Positions 1 to 9,444 of a DNA stretch of 64,000 nt are shown one piece after another. Source of the stretch: Anaerolineae bacterium (GTDB lineage: Bacteria; Chloroflexota; Anaerolineae; 4572-78; J111); assembly GCA_016926805.1 (NCBI GenBank), contig JAFGNV010000187.1, forward strand, positions 1 to 64,000, read 5' to 3'. The notes under the pieces were generated by a model. It was not told where the DNA came from, made no database searches, and saw only the letters and a list, made by a program, of their open reading frames with translations. The first letter of the stretch is position 1. Every line of letters starts with the position of its first letter. Position numbers and translations under genes: made by a program.

Positions 1-2295
1 CAGACCGAAGGCACTGACCCAACAACGGTCACCGCTGTGGCAGGTGTGGATACCGATGCCGGCAATGACGGCTACTACCTGCCAGCCGACCTGACCATCA
101 CCAAATCAGGCCAGCCGGGTATCGTGATGGCCGGGGACGTGCTCACCTATACCCTGGTTTACACCAACCTCAGCTCGGCAGACGCGCAAGACGTATATAT
201 CACCGATACCTTGCCGGTGAGCGTCACTTTTGGCAGCGTGGTCAGCGAGAATCCCTCCATCAGTGGGCCGACTGTAGCCGGCCGTTTTCTGACCTGGTTC
301 ACGCCCACCCTCGCGGCCAGTGTCTCCGGGCAGATTGTGTTTACGGTTACAACCAATGCCGATGCCAACCCATTTGTTTACAATACCGTGGTCATCACCA
401 CTACCACTCCCGACAGCAATCCTGACAATAACGATGATGATGAAATCACTTTTGTCTCGGTGCCAGGCCAATCCGATTTGGCCATCAGTAAATCGGTTAA
501 TCCCAATGTGGTTGTCGCCGGTCAGGTGATTACCTACACCTTAATCTATGGCAACAATGGCATCGCCGAGGCTCAGGCCGTTTATATCACCGACACTTTG
601 CCTGCCGGCGTCACTTTTGGCGGGGTGGTCAGCGAGAATCCGGCCCTGAGCGGCCCCACCCAAACCGGGCAAAGTCTCACCTGGCACACGCCCACGTTGA
701 CAATCGGCGCGTCGGGCAGCATTGTCTTCACCGCAACGGTTAATAGCGGCGTGAGCGGAACCATCACCAACATGGTCTCCATCACCACCACCACCCCGGA
801 CAGCGATCCGACGAACAACCAGGATGACGCGCCGACGACCGTGCCAACACCCGGCCTGCTGCTGACGCCCGATAATAGCGGCGTCGGCCAGCCCGGTCAA
901 ACGTTGACCTACACCCACATTCTGACCAACACTGGCGACATTACCGATACCTACCTCATCACCTGGACGTATACCAACGGCTTCACCACCACGGTGAATA
1001 CCACCAGTGTGACCCTGCCGCCGGGCGGCAGCACGGTGCTGACCGTGCCCGTGACCATCCCCCCGACGGCCACCAGCGGCGACACCAGCACGGCCACTAT
1101 CACCGCAACCTCAACGGTCAATCCGGGTCTGCACGACACGGTGTACGACACGACAACCGTGGAAACGCCCGGCATGGTGGTTGAAAAACTGGTCAGCCTG
1201 GCCCGGGTTGCCCCGCACCAAGAGGTGACTTACACCATCCGTATCACCAACACCGGCGACATCACCTTGACCACAGTGCGAGTGGTGGATACCTTGCCGC
1301 CAGGTTTTACCTACGTGGCTGGCAGCGGTGTCCCCACGCCCGATAGCATAACCGGCGGACAATTGGTATGGAACGATGCCAGCGCCGGCGCAGGTCTAAC
1401 ACCGGGACAAACCACCGACGTTATTTTTAGAGCGACCATGCCGACCACCACCGATACCTACATCAACACCGCGGCCGTCACCGGCACGCATCCCACCGGC
1501 GTTATCACCGACAGCGACACCGCGCCGGTAGTTGTGACCGACCCGGCGGTAGAGGTCGCCAAAAATACGGTGCCCCCCGGTGCGACAGACGGGTTGATCA
1601 CCTTCACCATTCGCATTACCAACATCGGCCCCAGCACCCTAAATCAGGTGCCGCTGGTTGACCACTTTACCGGCCCGGTGGTATACGTTGGTGGAAGTCC
1701 AGCAGCCGATACGGTGGATAACGTCAATCAAGTAGTGGATTGGGATGATTTAACCGTCAATTTTGGCCGTGATCTGGCCCCCAACCAATCATTTGTGCTT
1801 ACCACCGTCTTTTCGTTGACCACCCATAGCACTACCTTTACCATGACCAACGTGGCCACCGTCACCAACGCACTGGATGTTTATAGCAATACGGCCAACG
1901 ATGACAGCGACGCCGCGCTGGTCGTCAACCAGCCCACGGCCATCCAACTGCTCTACTTCAACGCCGTTCGGTCGGGGGCCTGGGTCAATTTGAACTGGGC
2001 CACGGCCGTGGAACTTGACAACTACGGCTTCCGCCTGCTGCGCAGCGCCACCGGCTCTTTGGCCGACGCCACTGAGATTGCCTTTGTGCCTGGCCAGGGT
2101 TACGGCACGGCCAGCGGGGCCACGTACACCTTTACCGATAAAACTGCGGCCGCCGACCAAGCTTATACCTACTGGCTGGTGGATGTAGACGTGAATGGCG
2201 TGGAAACGCGCCATAACCCGGTGACGGTTGACGTGGTGGATATTGACCAGGGCGGCAATCACACCATCTTCCTGCCGCTCATCTTCAAACACTAA
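1..2295 (+). CDS. Secreted DUF11-repeat protein, 5'-truncated by the window edge
   Basis: The reading frame is open from base 1, so the gene begins upstream of the window; the GTG at 37 is only an internal codon. Numbered from that GTG, there are about five tandem DUF11-like beta domains (roughly 18-140, 147-270, 275-380, 381-505, 505-630). They are recognisable by recurring cores such as DLTITKSG, LTYTLVYTN, VYITDTLP and VVEKLVSLARVAPHQEVTYT. A fibronectin-III-like domain follows at about 640-740 (LNWATAVELDNYGFRLLRS). The protein ends in a short tail, HTIFLPLIFKH, whose core resembles the end of the next gene product. DUF11 arrays are typical of long cell-surface or secreted proteins. No catalytic site is visible, so an adhesive or structural surface role is inferred. 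The next gene is a protease in the same direction. Confidence 0.85.
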   Translation, partial: QTEGTDPTTVTAVAGVDTDAGNDGYYLPADLTITKSGQPGIVMAGDVLTYTLVYTNLSSADAQDVYITDTLPVSVTFGSVVSENPSISGPTVAGRFLTWFTPTLAASVSGQIVFTVTTNADANPFVYNTVVITTTTPDSNPDNNDDDEITFVSVPGQSDLAISKSVNPNVVVAGQVITYTLIYGNNGIAEAQAVYITDTLPAGVTFGGVVSENPALSGPTQTGQSLTWHTPTLTIGASGSIVFTATVNSGVSGTITNMVSITTTTPDSDPTNNQDDAPTTVPTPGLLLTPDNSGVGQPGQTLTYTHILTNTGDITDTYLITWTYTNGFTTTVNTTSVTLPPGGSTVLTVPVTIPPTATSGDTSTATITATSTVNPGLHDTVYDTTTVETPGMVVEKLVSLARVAPHQEVTYTIRITNTGDITLTTVRVVDTLPPGFTYVAGSGVPTPDSITGGQLVWNDASAGAGLTPGQTTDVIFRATMPTTTDTYINTAAVTGTHPTGVITDSDTAPVVVTDPAVEVAKNTVPPGATDGLITFTIRITNIGPSTLNQVPLVDHFTGPVVYVGGSPAADTVDNVNQVVDWDDLTVNFGRDLAPNQSFVLTTVFSLTTHSTTFTMTNVATVTNALDVYSNTANDDSDAALVVNQPTAIQLLYFNAVRSGAWVNLNWATAVELDNYGFRLLRSATGSLADATEIAFVPGQGYGTASGATYTFTDKTAAADQAYTYWLVDVDVNGVETRHNPVTVDVVDIDQGGNHTIFLPLIFKH

Positions 2296-2304
2296 AAGGC
2301 AGTC

Positions 2305-2340
2305 GCGCGCGGAGGGGGCAGATCTGCCCCCTCCGCGCGC
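2305..2340. repeat. Perfect 36-bp palindrome between the DUF11 and protease genes
   Basis: Two 18-base arms, gcgcgcggagggggcaga and its exact complement, meet with no spacer, starting 10 bases after the upstream stop codon. There is no run of T on either side, so this is not a classical intrinsic terminator. It could form a very stable RNA hairpin that stops 3' decay, or it could be a dispersed palindromic repeat. Confidence 0.8.
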
Positions 2341-2394
2341 CGGATCAAAACCGGGGAGGGTGCAAAGGGATGCGTCCCAATTTTTAGACCAAAA

Positions 2395-2425
2395 GACCCC
2401 AGGAGTTTCAAAAACCCCTGGGGTC
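2395..2425. repeat. Hairpin with 14-bp arms upstream of the protease gene
   Basis: The arms gaccccaggagttt and aaacccctggggtc pair over 14 positions with one mismatch and a 3-base loop. The element sits 45 bases before the start codon at 2470. A short hairpin (gggatgcgtccc, 2368-2379) followed by a T-run lies just upstream, so the intergenic space holds three inverted repeats in a row. It could act as an attenuator or mRNA stabiliser, or be a dispersed repeat unit. Confidence 0.6.
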
Positions 2426-2469
2426 TGCCAAAAATCTGAGACAAACCCAGCCCAAAGTGGATCATTGAC

Positions 2470-5412
2470 ATGCGTCAAAAATACGGGTTAATAATAGGCA
2501 TTATCTTTCTGATAGGATACGTTTGGCCGCAGCCGGCCCTGGCGCAAGAACCGGGGCCGGTTGTGCTAGAGGCGACGGCGCAGGGACTTAGTTTAACCTG
2601 GACGCCGCCGGCCTACAGCCTGACCACGGTTGAGTTTGAGGGGCAGGTCTACAGCCAATTGCGCCTGCCAGACTTAATCTCGGCGGGACAACCCGGCTCG
2701 CCCGAACTGCCTCTTTACAGCGGTTTGATTGGCCTGCCGCCCACCGGCGGCGCGCACCTGCACCTGAGCGAGGTCGAACGTGAGGTGGTAGCTCTACCGC
2801 ACCCGGTCTGGCCCGCCTCCACGCCGCAGCCTGTCTTTTTTGCCAACTCCTCGGTCCCGCCTGTTGGCGGCTCCACCACCCACCGGCCCGATCCGACCCT
2901 TTACGCCACCAACAGCTTTTACCCGCCCCACATCGCCGAGCTGGGGCCGGTAGAACAAATGCGTGACCATCGCCTGGCCCGGCTGGTCATCCACCCCCTG
3001 CGGGTCAACCCGGCCAGCGGCCAGATGGAGGTCATTCGCCGCCTGCGCCTGGAGATTACCTTTGACCAACCCGGCCCGGCGCTCAACGGTTTGGCCGCTC
3101 AAGCCAGGCCAAATCCGTTTGACCGCGCCCTGGCCGCCACACTCATCAACCCCCAAGCCAGCCAATGGACAATCTCCCGGCCCACGCCGGGTTTATCCGC
3201 CACCTCGGTTGGCGCGCTGGCGGAGACAGACCTGTTCAAAATCACGGTCAATACCCCCGGTCTGTATGTTTTAACCTACAATGACCTGTTGACGGCCGGC
3301 CTGCCGGTGGCTACGTTGGACCCGCGTACCTTGCAGGTCAGCCACGGTTGGCCACGCCAGGAGGTAGCAATTTGGATTGAAGGCGAAAACGACGGCGCGT
3401 TTAATCCCGGCGACCGGCTGCTGTTTTATGCCGAACCCGCGTTTAGCCGTTTTGTTGACTACGATGTCTATTTTTTGAGTTATGGACAGGGGACGGGCCG
3501 GCGTATGGATAGCCGTTCGGCCAACCCGACCGGTCTGCCGCCGGGCGTGGCCTGGCGCACTGCTGTGGCCGAAACCAATCAATTTTACGAACCGTACTAT
3601 CCAGGCCGCGATGGCGATTACTGGTATTGGGACAATCTACGCCGGCCTGACATCGCTGCGGCCACTTATGCGCTACCGGTCGAGGCGCCCCTGACTTCCG
3701 GCCCCGTGGCCACGCTGACCCTTTGGCTGCAAAGTTACACCGACCCCGTGCAAAATCCCGACCACCGGCTGGCCGTCTCATTAAACAGCACTGCCCTGGG
3801 CGAGCACACGTGGAACGGCAGCCAGGCCCTCACGGTCACCTTAACTGCGCCGTCCGGCCTGTTGGTCAACGGAACCAACCAAATCGGCCTGTCGCTGCCG
3901 GGGTTGAGCGGGGTAACGGTCGAAGGTACGTGGTTTGATGCGCTATCGCTGACATATCCCACCGGCCAAGCCGGGGCAGGTCAGCTTATTTTTCAGGGCC
4001 AGGCCGGGACAAAAGCTTACACTTTGACCCAGTGGTCTGAGGCTAATTTCCACGTTTACGACATTACCGACCCGGCCAATCCCCACCGTTTGAGCGATTA
4101 CGTGGTCACTCCCCAGGGGGCAAATTATAGCCTGACCCTCGGCGATGCCGGGCCGGACGCAGCCCGCTATTTGGTTGCGCCCAACAGTCGCTTAAAATCG
4201 CCCCAGGCCATCACCCCGGCGGCAATTCTGAGCGACCCGCCGGAGGGCGCGGATTATATTATTATCACCCACGCCAACTTTGCCGCCGCCGTGGCGCCCC
4301 TGGCCGCGCACCGGGCCGGGCAGGGTCTGCGCATGGCCACGATAGACGTGCAGGCAATTTACGATACCTTTGGCGAGGGGCGCATGGACCCGGCGGCGAT
4401 CAAAAACTTTTTGTCGCACGCCTACACCACCTGGCCCTCGCCCGCGCCTGCCTACGTGCTGTTGGTGGGCGACGGCAGTTATGATTTTAAAAATTATAGC
4501 GGCTATAACCCGTCCACTTTTATCCCGCCCTACCTGGCTCATGTTGACCCCTGGTGGGGCGAAACCGCGTCGGATCATCAATTTGTCACCCTGAGCGGCG
4601 CTGACCCTCTGCCGGAATTATCGATTGGCCGCCTGGCCGTCAACACCCCGGCCCAGGCCGCGACGGTGGTGGACAAAATCATTCATTACGAAACCAATCC
4701 CACGCCCGGCGAGTGGAACGCCCGCCAGTTGTTTGTGGCCGATAACGACGAACCTGCCTACAATCTTTATTTTCACGCCGACTCAGACCAGGGTTATAGT
4801 CAAGTTAATCCACCGTTTGTGGGGCAGCGCTTTTACTACAGCGACAGGGCTGGCAACCCAACCTACATTTACACCGACCCCAATACCCTACGCTCGGCCT
4901 TGTTGAACAGCATTAATTACGGCGCCAATTTAATTACCTTTAACGGGCACAGTTCGTGGCTGCAATGGGCGGTTGAGGGCATTTTACGCTATTATCCGCC
5001 ACCCTATACCGGGCCAAATGATTTGACCTCACTGCACAATCAATACCGGCTGCCGATAGTGCTGGAAATGACCTGCTTTACCGGCTCGTTCCACCGGCCC
5101 GAGGTGGCTACTTTAGATGAAAGCCTGCTGAATTTAGCGGGAGGTGGCGCGGTGGCGGTGTGGGGCAGCACGGGCCTGGGCGTCTCAACCGGGCACGTAT
5201 CGCTGCAACATGGATTTTATCAGGCGGCTTATACTCAAGGCAAAACCCAACTGGGCGCAGCCACCCTGGCCGGTCAGATGGAATTATATGCCACCGGGCT
5301 GCACCAAGATTTGCTCGACACCTTTATGTTATTCGGCGACCCGGCCTTGGCTATCAACCTGACCATCATACCTCTGCCCAACCGGGTTTATCTGCCGATT
5401 GTTTTCCGTTGA
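2470..5412 (+). CDS. Secreted gingipain-like cysteine protease (peptidase family C25)
   Basis: An N-terminal signal peptide (residues 1-26, ending ALAQ) is followed by a propeptide/beta region with PELPLYSGLIGLP, then a long beta-rich section, and a C25-type catalytic domain from about residue 590. The catalytic dyad is visible: His827 in FNGHSSW and Cys869 in EMTCFTGSF, with VLLVGDGSYD and LPELSIGRLAVNT as further C25 landmarks. Family members are secreted endopeptidases that cleave after basic or other residues; the specificity here cannot be read. There is no Bacteroidetes-type Por sorting domain; the protein ends in NRVYLPIVFR, similar to the upstream gene. ATG 2470 is chosen because it directly precedes the signal peptide. 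The ribosome binding site is weak. Confidence 0.88.
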   Translation: MRQKYGLIIGIIFLIGYVWPQPALAQEPGPVVLEATAQGLSLTWTPPAYSLTTVEFEGQVYSQLRLPDLISAGQPGSPELPLYSGLIGLPPTGGAHLHLSEVEREVVALPHPVWPASTPQPVFFANSSVPPVGGSTTHRPDPTLYATNSFYPPHIAELGPVEQMRDHRLARLVIHPLRVNPASGQMEVIRRLRLEITFDQPGPALNGLAAQARPNPFDRALAATLINPQASQWTISRPTPGLSATSVGALAETDLFKITVNTPGLYVLTYNDLLTAGLPVATLDPRTLQVSHGWPRQEVAIWIEGENDGAFNPGDRLLFYAEPAFSRFVDYDVYFLSYGQGTGRRMDSRSANPTGLPPGVAWRTAVAETNQFYEPYYPGRDGDYWYWDNLRRPDIAAATYALPVEAPLTSGPVATLTLWLQSYTDPVQNPDHRLAVSLNSTALGEHTWNGSQALTVTLTAPSGLLVNGTNQIGLSLPGLSGVTVEGTWFDALSLTYPTGQAGAGQLIFQGQAGTKAYTLTQWSEANFHVYDITDPANPHRLSDYVVTPQGANYSLTLGDAGPDAARYLVAPNSRLKSPQAITPAAILSDPPEGADYIIITHANFAAAVAPLAAHRAGQGLRMATIDVQAIYDTFGEGRMDPAAIKNFLSHAYTTWPSPAPAYVLLVGDGSYDFKNYSGYNPSTFIPPYLAHVDPWWGETASDHQFVTLSGADPLPELSIGRLAVNTPAQAATVVDKIIHYETNPTPGEWNARQLFVADNDEPAYNLYFHADSDQGYSQVNPPFVGQRFYYSDRAGNPTYIYTDPNTLRSALLNSINYGANLITFNGHSSWLQWAVEGILRYYPPPYTGPNDLTSLHNQYRLPIVLEMTCFTGSFHRPEVATLDESLLNLAGGGAVAVWGSTGLGVSTGHVSLQHGFYQAAYTQGKTQLGAATLAGQMELYATGLHQDLLDTFMLFGDPALAINLTIIPLPNRVYLPIVFR

Positions 5413-5505
5413 AATTATTCTCCGCCCCCCAAAATTCATTAATCAATGTTAGCCGAAAATTCGGCTTGCCGGGCCGTGGCCTTACGCCTCTTCAAGCCTG
5501 CAATT
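5413..5505. other. Convergent intergenic spacer
   Basis: This lies between the protease (plus) and the antiporter (minus). The only structure seen is a short palindrome, agccgaaaattcggct at 5451-5466, with a 2-base centre that is too tight for a good hairpin. I see no clear terminator. Confidence 0.4.
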
Positions 5506-6579
5506 TTAGGTGGGCAAAAAGAAGAAGGCCACCCCCAAGATAAAGTACACGGCCAGAAGCTGCGCCCCTTCCAACCAATTTGTCTCCCCATCCAGTGAAA
5601 CCAGGGTGGCCACGAGAACCGCCACAATGACCGCCAGCAATTCAAATTGGTTAAAAACCAGGTTCAACGGTTGGCCAAACGCCAGGCTGATGAACACCAG
5701 CAGCGGCGCTACAAACAGCGCAATTTGCAGGCTAGAACCCAGGGCAATCTCCAGACTCAATTCCATCTGGTTCTTCAGCGCCACCTGCACCGCCACCAGG
5801 TGTTCGGCCACATTGCCAATGATGGGAATGAGGATGATGCCCAGGAAGAACTCGCTCAAACCGGAGGCGACCATCACCGCATCCACCGTATGTACCAGGA
5901 TTTCACTCAGCCAGACCACAGCCGCGGTAGAGACCGCCAACACCACCACTGCTGTTTTCAGCGGCCAGCACGGCGCTTCTGCGGACGCGGTCGGGGTCAG
6001 CGCACTCGCGGTGGCACGCAAGCTGAAGATCAACCCCAGCCCATAGAGCACCATCATCACCCCCGCCACGCCCAGGCTAATGGCTTCGCTGGTCATGGCC
6101 GGCAGACTCTGGCCGCTGAGAGTGTGGTTAAACACGGAGGGCACCGTGAGCGCGACCACAGCGAGAACCAGCATAGTGGCATTCGTGGCCGCGTGCACCC
6201 GATCGAAGCGCTGGGTGCCATTCTTCAGACCGCCTAACAAAAGGCTGAAGCCCATCACCAACAGCAAGTTGCCGATGATCGAGCCGGTGATCGAGGCCTT
6301 GACCAACTCCAATAAGCCGGCCTTGATAGCCACAATAGTGATAATCAATTCGGCTGCATTGCCGAGGGTTGCATTGAGCAAGCCCCCAATCTTTGGACCG
6401 GTGACAACAGACAGCGCCTCGGTTGCCTCACCGATGAGGCCGGCCAGGGGAATGAGGCCTACACATGCGGCGATGAAATTAAAGGTGGGATGCGCCCCCA
6501 GGAGGCTGCCCAGTACAGCGAGAGGAAAGCCGAGCAACAAATAATATGATGGCTTGATCATTTTTAAAGCCTTCAGCAC
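5506..6579 (-). CDS. cax: Ca2+/H+ antiporter, Cax/ChaA type (CaCA superfamily)
   Basis: This 357-residue polytopic membrane protein has about eleven hydrophobic segments. The two inverted alpha repeats that form the ion path are clear: GNAAELI at residues 73-79 and GNVAEH at 255-260, each with the Asn and the Glu that coordinate calcium in the family. It should export Ca2+ in exchange for protons across the cytoplasmic membrane. Length is normal for bacterial Cax. A hydrophilic, acidic stretch between the two halves, as in many Cax proteins, is not obvious. It stands alone, convergent with the protease gene. The family is firm, the preferred cation less so. Confidence 0.9.
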   Translation of the reverse strand: MLKALKMIKPSYYLLLGFPLAVLGSLLGAHPTFNFIAACVGLIPLAGLIGEATEALSVVTGPKIGGLLNATLGNAAELIITIVAIKAGLLELVKASITGSIIGNLLLVMGFSLLLGGLKNGTQRFDRVHAATNATMLVLAVVALTVPSVFNHTLSGQSLPAMTSEAISLGVAGVMMVLYGLGLIFSLRATASALTPTASAEAPCWPLKTAVVVLAVSTAAVVWLSEILVHTVDAVMVASGLSEFFLGIILIPIIGNVAEHLVAVQVALKNQMELSLEIALGSSLQIALFVAPLLVFISLAFGQPLNLVFNQFELLAVIVAVLVATLVSLDGETNWLEGAQLLAVYFILGVAFFFLPT

Positions 6580-7157
6580 TAGCTTCTCCTTAAGCTCATC
6601 GGCCTTTTTGCCAATTTCTCGGCCGATTATACCCCCTTATCCTCTCCCCGGTCAATGTCATCGATAACAACTATCGCCAGCTAAGAGATCGACTCCATCC
6701 CGTCCCTTCGCGGGCAGTCGCCGGGTTTTCACAGCTTTTTGAGAGTTTATATTTATCCGGCCGGTGGCGATGAAAGGCTTTGCTCAAGATAAAAAACCAA
6801 CCATCCTTCAGCAGTTTCTTCCAGGCGAAGTTGTAGAGTCTGGCCCGGCAGGCCCAGATTTAAAATGAGCAGTGCCATCTGCGCCAGTCGGACTTTAAAA
6901 AGATGCCAGGCTATCACTATATCGCGGTTATAACGCTTGAAAACTGGGAGGGCCGTTGAGTTTTTTCAATTCTTGTGCTAAAGTGAAAACAGGTTTTGTA
7001 GTTCAATGGAGTCTTACTACAACCAGCCCCCTAACAGCGGCTTTCTGAGAAGCCAACTATAACTCTGGTTACGCGGTAGTTGGGCCAGGGAACGCCGGGT
7101 TTGTTGGGCCGCAGTAAATTGATGGGTCACTCTGGCGTGAGGAAACAGAACAAGCTT
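6580..7157. other. Long intergenic region before the alpha-glucuronidase
   Basis: No intact gene is seen. On the minus strand, about 6750-7010 reads as a broken protein sequence (see the separate pseudogene entry). A TTG-initiated extension of the GH67 frame starts at 7080, but its residues do not resemble the family, so the true start is placed at 7158. I could not identify a convincing promoter for the GH67 gene. Confidence 0.5.
6750..7010 (-). pseudogene. Possible decayed transposase C-terminus
   Basis: Reading the minus strand, one frame gives a stretch with RIEKTQRPSQFSSVITAI. It is then interrupted by stops, and the adjoining frame continues with IVIAWHLFKVRLAQMALL and further sense residues to a stop near 6765. 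The order (a polar RIE segment followed by an aliphatic helix) is reminiscent of the C-terminal end of IS4-like transposases, but no DDE residues remain and the match is by eye only. A single frame change joins the two halves. There are no recognisable terminal repeats. It could equally be the remnant of another protein. Confidence 0.3.
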
Positions 7158-9194
7158 ATGAATCAAAAAAACGAAGATGGATACGAACTGTGGTTACGTT
7201 ATCGCCGGGTGGACAACCCGGATCGATTGAGACAGTACCGCCAGGCAATCAGCCGGGCGACAGTCCTCGGCGCAAGTGAGACCGCCGAGATTATCCGACG
7301 CGAACTGGGGCGGGCTTTACCGGCCTTGTTGGACAGGGCGGTGCCACTCTCGGAGCAACGGCCAACCGGCAATGCCCTGGTGGTAGGCACGGCTGGTGAC
7401 CTGAAGCCCCTCGGCGTAAGCATACCCCAGGTTCAACGCCAGAACCTGGGCGAAGAAGGATTTCTCATCCGTTCCCATCAGGCAGGTGGTGACACCTGGA
7501 TTGTGATTACGGGCAACGCCGAAACGACCCTGCTGACCGGCGCATTTCATTTTCTACGCCTGCTCCAGACCCACCAAAACATCGATAACTTAAATATTTT
7601 GAGCCGTCCCCGGATTCGCCACCGCCTCCTTGCTCACTGGGACAATCTCGACGGCTCAATCGAGCGCGGCTATGCGGGCCAATCTCTGTGGCAGTGGGCC
7701 GAACTGCCAGAAACCATAGACCCTCGCTACCACGACTACGCCCGGGCCTGCGCATCTATTGGCCTCAACGGCGCTTGTCTGAATAATGTCAATGCCCAGG
7801 CTCAAAGCCTAACCACCGCTTACCTGGAAAAAGTGGCGGCACTGACCGATGTCTTCCGGCCCTACGGCATGCGGGTTTACCTGTCGCCGGTTTTTTCTGC
7901 GCCAATGCAACTCGGCGGCCTGCCCACCGCCGACCCACGAGACCCGGCCGTCACCAAGTGGTGGCAGAAAAAAGTGGACGAAATTTACCGCCTGATTCCC
8001 GATTTTGGCGGATTCCAGGTGAAGGCCAATTCGGAGGGCCAGCCGGGGCCGCAGGACTATGGCGCCAACCACGACGACGGGGCCAATATGCTAGCCGAGG
8101 CACTGGCACCACACGGGGGTATATTGCTGTGGCGGGCCTTTGTTTATGATGTCAGTGTTGACCAGGACCGGGCCAAGTGCGCCAACAAGGAGTTTGAACC
8201 GCTGGATGGCAAGTTCCGGCCCAACGTTTTGGTGCAGGCCAAAAACGGCCCCATTGATTTCCAACCCAGAGAACCCTTCCACCCCCTCTTTGGGGCCATG
8301 CCACAAACACCGCTGGCCCTGGAAGTGCAGATTACCCAGGAATATCTGGGCCAATCGATTCACCTGGTATATCTGGCCGACATGTGGAAGGAAGTGTTGG
8401 ATGCAGACACCTATGCCAGGGGACCAGGCTCAACCGTGGCTAAAATTGTGGATGGCTCAGTATTTGGACACAATACATCGTGCATTGTGGGGGTGGCCAA
8501 TACCGGCTCAGATCGGAACTGGTGCGGCCATCATTTCTCTCAGGCCAACTGGTACGTCTTTGGCCGCCTGGCCTGGGACCACCAATTGAGCACGGAAACC
8601 ATCACCGAGGAATGGGTGCGGCTGACCTGGTCGAACGACCCGCTTGTTCTGCAATCCATCAAACCCATGCTGCACGGCTCCTGGCCCGCCTGCATTGACT
8701 ATATGACTCCCCTGGGTTTGCACCACATCATGCAAGAAGGCCATCACTACGGCCCCGACCCGGCCTTTAACAGCGCCCCGCGCCAAGACTGGAACTGCGT
8801 ATACTATCATCGGGCCGATAGGGAGGGCATTGGTTTTGACCGCAGCAGCAGCGGGAGTAACGCCGTCGGCCAGTATCACCCCCCGCTGCGGGAGCAGTTT
8901 GGCAATCTGACCACCTGCCCCGAAAAATATTTGTTGTGGTTTCATCATGTGCCCTGGACCCATCGCCTCCAATCTGGGCGAACGCTTTGGGAAGAAATGC
9001 AACATCGGTATGATGAAGGCGTGGCCTTTGTGGAAAAGATGGTGGACATCTGGCAGGGTTTGCAGGCCACCATTGATTCCCAGCGTCACCAACACGTCAG
9101 CCAACGATTGGCCCAACAACTCGAAAACGCCCGTAAATGGCGAGAAGTCTGTCTCAATTACTTCGGGCAATTTGTCAGCGGTGAGGATACCTGA
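7158..9194 (+). CDS. aguA: Alpha-glucuronidase, glycoside hydrolase family 67
   Basis: The protein removes (4-O-methyl-)glucuronic acid from the non-reducing end of xylo-oligosaccharides, and is normally intracellular. The family start EDGYELWLRY is present just after ATG 7158, so this start is preferred over the upstream TTG at 7080; it gives 678 residues, normal for GH67. Catalytic residues can be placed (678-aa numbering): acid/base Glu293 in KANSEGQPGP, and Asp367 (GPIDFQPREP) with Glu389 (PLALEVQITQEY) as the pair that activates water. No signal peptide is present, which agrees with a cytoplasmic enzyme fed by an oligosaccharide importer. No xylanase, transporter or uronate-catabolism gene lies beside it, so it is an orphan of its pathway here, next to a possible transposase remnant. 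Confidence 0.93.
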   Translation: MNQKNEDGYELWLRYRRVDNPDRLRQYRQAISRATVLGASETAEIIRRELGRALPALLDRAVPLSEQRPTGNALVVGTAGDLKPLGVSIPQVQRQNLGEEGFLIRSHQAGGDTWIVITGNAETTLLTGAFHFLRLLQTHQNIDNLNILSRPRIRHRLLAHWDNLDGSIERGYAGQSLWQWAELPETIDPRYHDYARACASIGLNGACLNNVNAQAQSLTTAYLEKVAALTDVFRPYGMRVYLSPVFSAPMQLGGLPTADPRDPAVTKWWQKKVDEIYRLIPDFGGFQVKANSEGQPGPQDYGANHDDGANMLAEALAPHGGILLWRAFVYDVSVDQDRAKCANKEFEPLDGKFRPNVLVQAKNGPIDFQPREPFHPLFGAMPQTPLALEVQITQEYLGQSIHLVYLADMWKEVLDADTYARGPGSTVAKIVDGSVFGHNTSCIVGVANTGSDRNWCGHHFSQANWYVFGRLAWDHQLSTETITEEWVRLTWSNDPLVLQSIKPMLHGSWPACIDYMTPLGLHHIMQEGHHYGPDPAFNSAPRQDWNCVYYHRADREGIGFDRSSSGSNAVGQYHPPLREQFGNLTTCPEKYLLWFHHVPWTHRLQSGRTLWEEMQHRYDEGVAFVEKMVDIWQGLQATIDSQRHQHVSQRLAQQLENARKWREVCLNYFGQFVSGEDT

Positions 9195-9444
9195 CAACAG
9201 ATAGGGACTTCTCCCCGCTCTCTCGCCACCCAGATCCGCCTGGTCGCCCAATCCGCCCCCACACGCCAACTGCCATCGACGCCGTGGTAGTAATGCTCCC
9301 CAACGATAGTAGCGATACACCCGAGGTTCTCCTGGAAATCAAGCCCAGAATGTGGGAGGTGGTTCCAGACCAGACGGCCCAATTTGTGATTGCAATTAGG
9401 TGATTTTTTTACAGGGTCTGTAAAATTTCTCCTTACCAAAATGG
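9195..9444. other. Convergent intergenic region with a small hairpin
   Basis: A hairpin with arms ttttacag and ctgtaaaa around a 3-base loop lies at 9407-9425 and may serve as a weak terminator for either convergent gene. Both strands are open for about 80 codons (minus strand 9158-9439 overlaps the GH67 end), but no start signal, known motif or family resemblance is visible. I do not call a gene. Confidence 0.35.

Noticed and set aside
1789-2478. A 229-codon minus-strand frame across the end of the DUF11 gene
   Set aside because: It crosses the palindrome and hairpin region, has no family motif and is antisense to a clear DUF11/FN3 coding sequence.
9195-9444. A small gene in the gap after the alpha-glucuronidase
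   Set aside because: Both strands are open for a while, but neither has a start signal or recognisable sequence, so an ORF by chance is the simpler view.
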